NCBI GenBank assembly: GCA_014379595.1
Contig: JACMLM010000056.1
Coordinates: forward strand, 1 to 64,000
Reading direction: 5' to 3'
Origin: Anaerolineales bacterium
GTDB lineage: Bacteria > Chloroflexota > Anaerolineae > Anaerolineales > Villigracilaceae
Length of the DNA: 64,000 bases
Shown here: positions 59,118 to 64,000 of the stretch, in pieces
Position numbering within the stretch: position 1 is the stretch's first letter
How the letters are laid out: every line of letters begins with the position of its first letter
Notes under the pieces: generated by a model
Seen by the model: only the letters and a program-made list of their open reading frames with translations
What the model was told of the DNA's origin: nothing
The model's database searches: none
Program-made: the position numbers and the translations under genes

Positions 59118-59747
59118 TTATACACGCAGTGTAAAGCTATAAATGCCATCTTGCAATTGAAAGCCCATACGTTTTAAATAGGCTTCATGGCGCGGGCTAC
59201 CGGCCTGAGATACAAAACGCTTAATGCCTTTTTGTTGAAAGTACGCAGCGCTTTCTTCAAATAGAAATTTACCTGCGCGAAAATCGCGATAGTTGGGGAT
59301 GACAAAATCAAGAAAGATTTCGGCCTGCTCCATTTGAGCCTGCGGTTTGACGATAAGCAGGCCTGCAGGAACCATATTTCGCAAAACAAAAACTGTCAGC
59401 TGGTCTGGCTGCGGCTTGAATAAATAACTGGGGAAAAATTCACTAATCTCTTTTTGGTAAAAGTCTACAAAGTTTTTTAAATAGCGGCTATCATGCGAGA
59501 CTTCCAACAGTTTGAAATAATCCTTTTGCTTCCACATCCGCGTCAGATAATAGACATTGACCACAACAATGAGTGTGTTCAGAAAAGCTACGGGAAACGC
59601 ACCGATCAGAAGGCCATATATGACAAAGAACAATGCGCCCACCAAATTGATCATGCGCAGTCTGACGAGGGATTTCATCATTAATGAAACAGCCACAAGC
59701 ACGGAGCCTGCATAGCCAATGAGTTCGTAGAAAAAAGAGGGTTGCAT
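59118..59747 (-). CDS. Membrane YgjV-like domain fused to a GNAT-like acetyltransferase domain
   Basis: A 209-residue protein. The N-terminal about 75 residues form three membrane helices resembling the YgjV inner-membrane family (YELIGYAGSVLVAVSLMMKSLVRLRMINLVGALFFVIYG). The C-terminal about 110 residues look like a GNAT fold (EIFLDFVIPNYRDFRAGKFLFEES; RFVSQAGSPRHEAYLKRMGFQLQDG), ending in the usual acetyltransferase C-terminal helix and strand. The fusion places a cytosolic acetyltransferase at the membrane. The gene lies between two copies of one hairpin. The acceptor is unknown. Confidence 0.75.
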   Translation of the reverse strand: MQPSFFYELIGYAGSVLVAVSLMMKSLVRLRMINLVGALFFVIYGLLIGAFPVAFLNTLIVVVNVYYLTRMWKQKDYFKLLEVSHDSRYLKNFVDFYQKEISEFFPSYLFKPQPDQLTVFVLRNMVPAGLLIVKPQAQMEQAEIFLDFVIPNYRDFRAGKFLFEESAAYFQQKGIKRFVSQAGSPRHEAYLKRMGFQLQDGIYSFTLRV

Positions 59748-59803
59748 TGATTTGCCTTGGTTTATGTTTTATCGTTTAGAAACAGCCACTATAAGTATAA
59801 CCA

Positions 59804-59836
59804 AACTGGCGCAGGTCAGAAGACCATGCGCCAGTT
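59804..59836 (-). terminator. Second copy of the AACTGGCGCA hairpin, downstream of the 59867 gene
   Basis: AACTGGCGCAGGTC (59804-59817) pairs with GACCATGCGCCAGTT (59822-59836), one bulged base. It is a near-repeat of the hairpin at 59080-59112. T-rich sequence follows on the plus strand and TTTG on the minus strand. Confidence 0.7.
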
Positions 59837-59866
59837 ATTTTATTCAGGTTTTCCAAATGAGATGGA

Positions 59867-60088
59867 TCACTTTTGAGCGTTGATCTCTGCCAATACTTTC
59901 GTTACCATTTCCTCGGTAACACCGGCCTGTTTGGCTTGCGGCATGGCAAGGAGTTGTTTTAAACTCATGCCTTTTGCCAACCAGATCAAAGGATTCTTAG
60001 CGACACCTGGAGCATATTTTTCCAAAATTTCCATCGCGTTGTCGTCTTTCATAATTTCACCGACTTCTGTGTCTAATGTGTATGCCAT
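59867..60088 (-). CDS. Small all-helical hypothetical protein
   Basis: A 73-residue protein starting at ATG 60088 (MAYTLDTEVGEIMKDDNAMEIL), with GGAG upstream; the ORF-track start adds ten residues. The pattern T-x-V-G-E-I-M-x-D-x-x-A-x-x-I-L-E-K-Y-x-P-G and the K-G-M-S-L-K-Q-L-L helix resemble a short helical module that I recall at the C-terminus of some bacterial glycosyl hydrolases and esterases, here free-standing. It has no catalytic residues. It may be a protein-interaction module. The family assignment is tentative. Confidence 0.6.
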   Translation of the reverse strand: MAYTLDTEVGEIMKDDNAMEILEKYAPGVAKNPLIWLAKGMSLKQLLAMPQAKQAGVTEEMVTKVLAEINAQK

Positions 60089-60174
60089 TTTATTCTCCAT
60101 GGTTTGATAAGGTTCCAAAAACGGATAATGGATTGATATGCTTATTATACGGCAATATTAATGAGGCGAGATCA

Positions 60175-60435
60175 CTACCCCACGCGTACTAACTTCACCT
60201 GCTCCTTTTTGAAGTTTACCTCATCTATCTTCCAACCAGCATTAGTCCATGACCGCCCATTGACATGGTTGCCTTCCTTCTCATGATCCCACCAGCGCCG
60301 GTCTTCATAGGCAGACGATGGCAGGTTGCTATTCAATATTTTTTCGATCTGTTGAAAAGACAAAGTAATTTCCCTTTGAGTTGTAGGAAGATCACGCAAG
60401 TAATTTTCAAGCGGAGTATATTTGCCAGCCATCAT
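60175..60435 (-). CDS. Small hypothetical protein with DUF7662-like pattern
   Basis: An 86-residue protein. The features PLENYLRDLPTTQREITLSFQQIEKILNSNLPSSAYEDRRWWDHE and SWTNAGWKIDEVNFKKEQVKLVRVG match a widespread small domain (P-L-x-x-Y-L, F-x-x-I-E-x-I-L-x-x-x-L-P-x-S-A, R-x-W-W, A-G-W-x-V-x-x-V). The role is unknown. Its ATG shares one base with the upstream stop (TAATG), so the two small genes are translationally coupled. Confidence 0.72.
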   Translation of the reverse strand: MMAGKYTPLENYLRDLPTTQREITLSFQQIEKILNSNLPSSAYEDRRWWDHEKEGNHVNGRSWTNAGWKIDEVNFKKEQVKLVRVG

Positions 60436-60674
60436 TATGCCTTTCTTTTCAGAAATTTCCTGAGCAAAAAGTAAAGCGCCAACCCAGTTGGGAAGATGGC
60501 AAGGAAACCGAATGCGCCTAGGAAGAGAATGGAATCACCAAATGCAGACATGCCCGCCGAGGCTTGTGAAGGGTCTTGTATAAATAATCCATTCACATAC
60601 ACAGCGCCATAGGCGAGCAGACATGCTGCTATATACCCGCCGATAACAAGACACAATTTCGTCAGCCAGCTCAT
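60435..60674 (-). CDS. Small two-helix membrane protein
   Basis: A 79-residue protein with two membrane helices (about 6-28 and 50-70), a short extracytoplasmic loop (IQDPSQASAGMSAFG) and a basic LRKFLKRKA tail. No family is recognised. It starts 19 bases after the dynamin-like GTPase stop and overlaps the next gene as TAATG, so it may belong to the dynamin operon. Function unknown. Confidence 0.65.
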   Translation of the reverse strand: MSWLTKLCLVIGGYIAACLLAYGAVYVNGLFIQDPSQASAGMSAFGDSILFLGAFGFLAIFPTGLALYFLLRKFLKRKA

Positions 60675-60693
60675 CTTTGACGTACCAGTGGAT

Positions 60694-62448
60694 TTATTTC
60701 GTCAATACGGCCTGGCTGCGTGCGCGCAGTGCTGAGAGTTTCTGCCGCAACTCGGCCAGGATCGACTCGGCACTATCGATGCGTTCGCGTTCACTGCGGA
60801 CGTAGCGTGTATAGGGAGCCACACCATCTTTCAGGCGGGCGAGGACGCTCTCTCTCTCGTTGTTGAATTGCGTCGTCAGAGCGCTGAGCAGTTTTGTGCG
60901 CAGAACGAGCATCTTCTCTTTAAAGTTTTCCTTGACCTGATGGCGTTTGAATGGGATCACGAAAAAGCCCAGGATGGCCAGCGTGCTGGCAGCCAGGACA
61001 CCGGTGATATCCAGGGTGGAAGAGAGCACAGCAACTGTAACCAGCGCTCCCAAACCCACAGCCCCTGCTTCCAACAGAGCGGTCTGGGCTACGGCAGCTT
61101 CAACACTTGCGGCCAGTTCACTGGCTTCCCGATTGCGGTCATAACTTTCCACAATGGTCTGGACGCTTCTGCCCACGGTATCGACAAGTTCGCGCCGGCG
61201 CGTCTCCCGCGGACCGTAGCTCTCGCCGACCATATGTTCCATGTTTTGCGCGCGGCGGCGCTGCAGATAGCTCATCACTTGCTGCCACTCATGCAGGTCT
61301 TTCTGCACCAGCCAATCGATCAGGCGCTGGACCTGATCTTCGATCTGCTGCGGGACATCTGCCAGGACGTGTTTTTCGAACTCGGCACGGACCCTGTCGC
61401 CGCGGATCAGGTTTTGAACGTTGGTCAGGCGCATGGTGCTGTCGAAAAAGTCGAGGCCGCGCTGTTCGAGGCGGTGGAGGATATTCTCAACTTCTGCCAG
61501 CCGTGGAGGAAGTTCGCTGAGCAGTTCACGTTCGTATGCGGTGATGACCGTTTCCAAGGATGTGGCGGTCACTTTGTCTTCATTCAGGTCTTCGGATTGG
61601 GCAGATAGATCCTGTGCGGCATCTGAGATCAAGTGATCGGCCACGCCCAGTGGATTGTTAAACTTTAGATGCAGGCGGGCGGTATCGTCGAGTGTGGCGC
61701 TGATGAACTGCTCGAGATCATCGAGGCGGCTGAGGCTGCGCAGACGGGCACGTTCTGCCGGGTCTGATTCAGCGAGGGCGCGCTGTGCCAGTTTGGCGGA
61801 GACAGGAAACAGCTGGGGTTGATCGCCGAGGATCGTGGCGCCATGCTTCAGGATGAAGTCGCTCACTTCCTGCAAGGCAGCGTCGTCTTCAAAGATATCC
61901 AGCTTGTTCATCACAAAGACCACTTTCTTGCCCCAGGTCAGGATGCGTTCCAGAAATTGCCGCTCGCTTTCGGTAAGCGGATGATCGGCCGAGGTGATGA
62001 ACAGCACCAGATCACTTCGTGGAACGAACTCATTCGTTAGGCGCTCATGTTGGCGGATGATGGCATTCGTACCTGGCGTGTCTACAATATTTAGCTCTTT
62101 GAGAAGCGGCAAGGGGTGGGTAAAGATGGCGAAGGATTCGTCGACGATTTGCTCAGCGGCCTGTTCACCCCATTTGACCAAAGTGACACGCGCAGTGGTG
62201 GGAGTGGTGCCTTCGGTTAAAACTTTTTGGCCGAGCAGCGCGTTGATCAGTGCGCTCTTGCCAGCGTTGAACTCCCCAGCGACGACGATCAGGAAAAGTT
62301 CGTCCAGTTGCAGGATAGCTTTTTGCAGGCTATCCATAGCTTCAGCTGGCAGGTCTAATTTAGCAAGGGCGAGCTGCATCCCGGCCAGGGCTTCTTTTTC
62401 TTCGCGCAGGAATTGAGCCTGCTGTTCGGTGAGTACAGACTGACGCAT
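60694..62448 (-). CDS. Bacterial dynamin-like GTPase
   Basis: A 584-residue large GTPase. G1 GEFNAGKS (58-65), G2 Thr in TTPTTA (about 81-86), G3 DTPG (123-126) and G4 NKLD (181-184) define the dynamin-type G domain. A long helical stalk with likely coiled coil follows, and near residue 460-500 two adjacent hydrophobic segments (ALLEAGAVGLGALVTVAVL and GVLAASTLAILGFFVI) form a paddle-type membrane anchor, then a helical C-terminus. This is the order of bacterial dynamin-like proteins, which remodel or seal the inner membrane. AGGAG precedes the ATG, and tandem dyads and a TATAAT lie upstream. Confidence 0.9.
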   Translation of the reverse strand: MRQSVLTEQQAQFLREEKEALAGMQLALAKLDLPAEAMDSLQKAILQLDELFLIVVAGEFNAGKSALINALLGQKVLTEGTTPTTARVTLVKWGEQAAEQIVDESFAIFTHPLPLLKELNIVDTPGTNAIIRQHERLTNEFVPRSDLVLFITSADHPLTESERQFLERILTWGKKVVFVMNKLDIFEDDAALQEVSDFILKHGATILGDQPQLFPVSAKLAQRALAESDPAERARLRSLSRLDDLEQFISATLDDTARLHLKFNNPLGVADHLISDAAQDLSAQSEDLNEDKVTATSLETVITAYERELLSELPPRLAEVENILHRLEQRGLDFFDSTMRLTNVQNLIRGDRVRAEFEKHVLADVPQQIEDQVQRLIDWLVQKDLHEWQQVMSYLQRRRAQNMEHMVGESYGPRETRRRELVDTVGRSVQTIVESYDRNREASELAASVEAAVAQTALLEAGAVGLGALVTVAVLSSTLDITGVLAASTLAILGFFVIPFKRHQVKENFKEKMLVLRTKLLSALTTQFNNERESVLARLKDGVAPYTRYVRSERERIDSAESILAELRQKLSALRARSQAVLTK

Positions 62449-62487
62449 GGGATTCTCCTGATTAATGGTTACAAAATGTCATGCGCA

Positions 62488-62552
62488 ATTATACAGCCGA
62501 CCTATCCAACACGAACATCGTCCACTTGTAGGACATCGTCCCATTGTGGGAC
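62488..62552 (-). promoter_or_regulatory. Promoter with tandem GTCC-GGAC dyads upstream of the dynamin-like gene
   Basis: On the minus strand a TG-preceded TATAAT (62488-62493) lies 40 bases before the ATG. Upstream are two 15-bp dyads spaced 18 bp start to start: GTCCACTTGTAGGAC (62520-62534) and GTCCCATTGTGGGAC (62538-62552). The repeated ATCGTCC...GGAC sites suggest a cooperatively bound regulator. The -35 is weak. Confidence 0.5.
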
Positions 62553-62757
62553 GTCAGCCGCGCTCGTCGAAGGTCTCGCGTAAGCGATAAGTTATCAAGA
62601 TATGCTACGATGCACATCTATTCGTTCATCACAATTCAAGAATTCTTTTTATGTCGTTTCGAAGGAATAACACCTTTGATTCTTCGCGAACTACTTCAAT
62701 TATAAAAGAACTTGCCCTGATAAAGACTTCAACATCAAGTACAGAGAATGGTGCAAC
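62553..62757. other. Intergenic region without recognised genes
   Basis: Between the tandem dyads and the WD40 gene stop I see only scattered AT-rich sequence and one short palindrome, AAGAATTCTT (62639-62648). There is no ORF with a ribosome binding site, no terminator with a U-tract and no known RNA motif. Confidence 0.5.
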
Positions 62758-64000
62758 CTAATGTACTGGGCAAGTCGATCCCTGATCAGTAATACCAAAC
62801 TGCAATCGTTCATCAGAAGTTAAGTCGCGTGTCAGTAACGCGCAGACAGCATCAATTGTATTACGGTAGTCAGTTAGCCACAGCCTTGCACTGCCATCAT
62901 TGCTCGCAGTTAGAATGTATTTCCCATCCAGCGAAAAAGATCCGTTGCGCACTTCATTTGTATGTCCCAAAAAGCGCCGTACTTCCTTTCCAGTTTGCAC
63001 ATCCCATAAGCGGGCAGTCGCATCAGCGCCGCTCGACAGTATGTGTTTGCCATCTGGAGAAAAGACAACATTAAAAACCCAACCCCGATGACCCATGAAG
63101 AGACGTACTTGGTTACCGTTGGCAACATCCCATAACTGTACACTGCCATCGTAACTGCCTGTGACCAGATACTTGCCGTCTGGCGAGAAGTCGACTCCGG
63201 TCACACCATCATCATGTTTGAAAATCATTAGATCCTTACCGGTTAGTGGCTCCCAGATTCGAGCTGTGTCATCATCACCACTAGTAGCCACCATTGTGCC
63301 ATCAGACGAAAAAGCGACGCGGTTTACATGAGCCGAATCTTGATTGCGGAAGATCAAAATCGTTTTTCCGGTCTCCGTGTCCCAAACTCGTGCTGTATTA
63401 TCCCAACTGGCTGTAACTATATACCTGGCATTTGGGGAGAAAACTGCCCGGTAGACTACATCGGTGTGACCCTCAAAGCGCAGTAACTCCTTACCGCTCA
63501 TAACATCCCAAAGCCTGGCTGTACGATCTTCACTGGCCGTGAGCGCCATCTTGCCATCAGGAGAAAATACAGCGCCGCGTACTATGCCTATATGTCCGAT
63601 AAGAGTGATCATTGTTTGACCAGTAGCCGCATCCCATATACGAGCGGTGCCATCTTCGTTAGCTGTAACTATCTGCCTACCATCTGGTGAGAACGAGGCC
63701 TGACCAACTGCCCCACCATGCCCAATGAAGACAACTCCCTCAGGCGAGGCCTGCAGGTTCCATACTCTTGCAATCTTATCGTTGCCAACTGTGGCAACCA
63801 GTGCTCCATCGGCTGAGAATGCCACATCCTGGATAAAGTCTGTGTTGCCGCCAAAAATACGGGTTTGTTTGCCGGTGGAAATATCCCAAAGACGTGCAGT
63901 TCTATCGCCGCTGCCTGTGAACAGGAAGCGACCATCTGGAGAGAATTGAATACCAGAGATCCAGGTTTGATGGCCAGAAAATTCCTGCACCACCTTCGCA
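62758..64000 (-). CDS. WD40-repeat protein, N-terminus beyond the window
   Basis: At least 413 residues, open at the right edge: codons for Ala and Lys continue upstream of the GTG at 63993, so the true start is outside. About nine WD40 repeats are visible, each of the form F-S-P-D-G-K-x-x-x-T-A-S-x-D-x-T-A-R-L-W-D (for example SPDGRFLFTGSGDRTARLWD and SPDGKMALTASEDRTARLWD). The C-terminal VCALLTRDLTSDERLQFGI...CPVH tail is typical of large Chloroflexi and cyanobacterial WD40 proteins, in which an N-terminal kinase, AAA ATPase or caspase-like domain often precedes. The effector domain cannot be seen here. Confidence 0.9.
   Translation of the reverse strand, partial: AKVVQEFSGHQTWISGIQFSPDGRFLFTGSGDRTARLWDISTGKQTRIFGGNTDFIQDVAFSADGALVATVGNDKIARVWNLQASPEGVVFIGHGGAVGQASFSPDGRQIVTANEDGTARIWDAATGQTMITLIGHIGIVRGAVFSPDGKMALTASEDRTARLWDVMSGKELLRFEGHTDVVYRAVFSPNARYIVTASWDNTARVWDTETGKTILIFRNQDSAHVNRVAFSSDGTMVATSGDDDTARIWEPLTGKDLMIFKHDDGVTGVDFSPDGKYLVTGSYDGSVQLWDVANGNQVRLFMGHRGWVFNVVFSPDGKHILSSGADATARLWDVQTGKEVRRFLGHTNEVRNGSFSLDGKYILTASNDGSARLWLTDYRNTIDAVCALLTRDLTSDERLQFGITDQGSTCPVH

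Noticed and set aside
60868-61608. Plus-strand ORF of 246 aa
   Set aside because: It lies wholly inside the dynamin-like gene on the other strand, and its composition is explained by the coding strand.
1-64000. Insertion sequences, prophage, CRISPR arrays, tRNA or rRNA genes
   Set aside because: No transposase, integrase, phage structural gene, regularly spaced direct repeats, tRNA-like cloverleaf or rRNA signature was found on reading.

Overview
The window reads as bacterial chromosome from an Anaerolineae-like member of the Chloroflexota. Support for that is indirect: Thr/Pro-rich linkers behind lipoprotein signals, several WD40 proteins, peptide ABC transporters with a fused permease-ATPase, a putative F420-dependent luciferase-like oxidoreductase, a sorting-type VPVTG tail and moderate GC. 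I saw no rRNA or tRNA gene, no CRISPR array, and no transposase or integrase.

Layout. (1) 1-5.6 kb: the end of a response regulator, then a promoter, a 25-codon leader ORF and an intrinsic terminator in front of a two-gene asymmetric ABC exporter, then a GNAT acetyltransferase. (2) 5.6-8.5 kb: a small membrane protein, then a minus-strand operon of SpoU RNA methyltransferase, membrane protein and zinc alcohol dehydrogenase. (3) 8.6-21 kb: two complete minus-strand peptide/nickel-type ABC importers. One has DppC and DppD fused. In both, a strong hairpin separates the binding protein from the first permease. A cyanophycinase heads the second operon, and a divergent S9 peptidase and creatininase follow (21-24 kb), so this is a peptide and amide catabolism block. 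(4) 24-30 kb: an NBR1-Ig-like lipoprotein, an MttB-family methyltransferase, a RIO kinase behind a second leader-ORF/terminator unit, and two tandem lipoprotein hydrolases. (5) 30-36.7 kb: a YgiT/DUF4258 toxin-antitoxin pair, a bile-acid-type symporter, small membrane proteins, a reduced histidine kinase and a decayed copy of its C-terminus, and a WD40 lipoprotein. (6) 36.7-46 kb: a second asymmetric ABC exporter, a GIN-domain lipoprotein, an acyltransferase, a CAP-LysM protein, an HExxH protein and a coupled membrane pair. (7) 46-52.7 kb: a protealysin-like peptidase with its emfourin inhibitor, an LLM oxidoreductase, and a plus-strand run ending in SdpI. (8) 52.7-64 kb: a soluble-adenylyl-cyclase-like protein, a second SpoU enzyme, a GDSL lipoprotein, small proteins, a dynamin-like GTPase, and a WD40 protein cut by the window edge.

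The most interesting signal is the pair of leader units at 381-618 and 27569-27833. Each has a perfect TTGACA -35 that overlaps the TGA stop of the upstream gene. Each has a strong Shine-Dalgarno and a 20-25 codon ORF containing Ser-Ala-Pro and then Ile-Asp, followed by intrinsic terminator(s) before the downstream gene. The Ser-Ala-Pro codons (AGYGCGCCT) are complementary to part of the terminator hairpin in both units. I infer ribosome-dependent transcription attenuation controlling a BmrCD-like exporter and a RIO kinase, possibly induced by translation stress. Other points of interest are a recurrent TANAAT-6 nt-start arrangement suggesting leaderless genes, several families of palindromic intergenic repeats, and a three-member paralogous membrane family with an FWPWPxDAFHGQMY motif.
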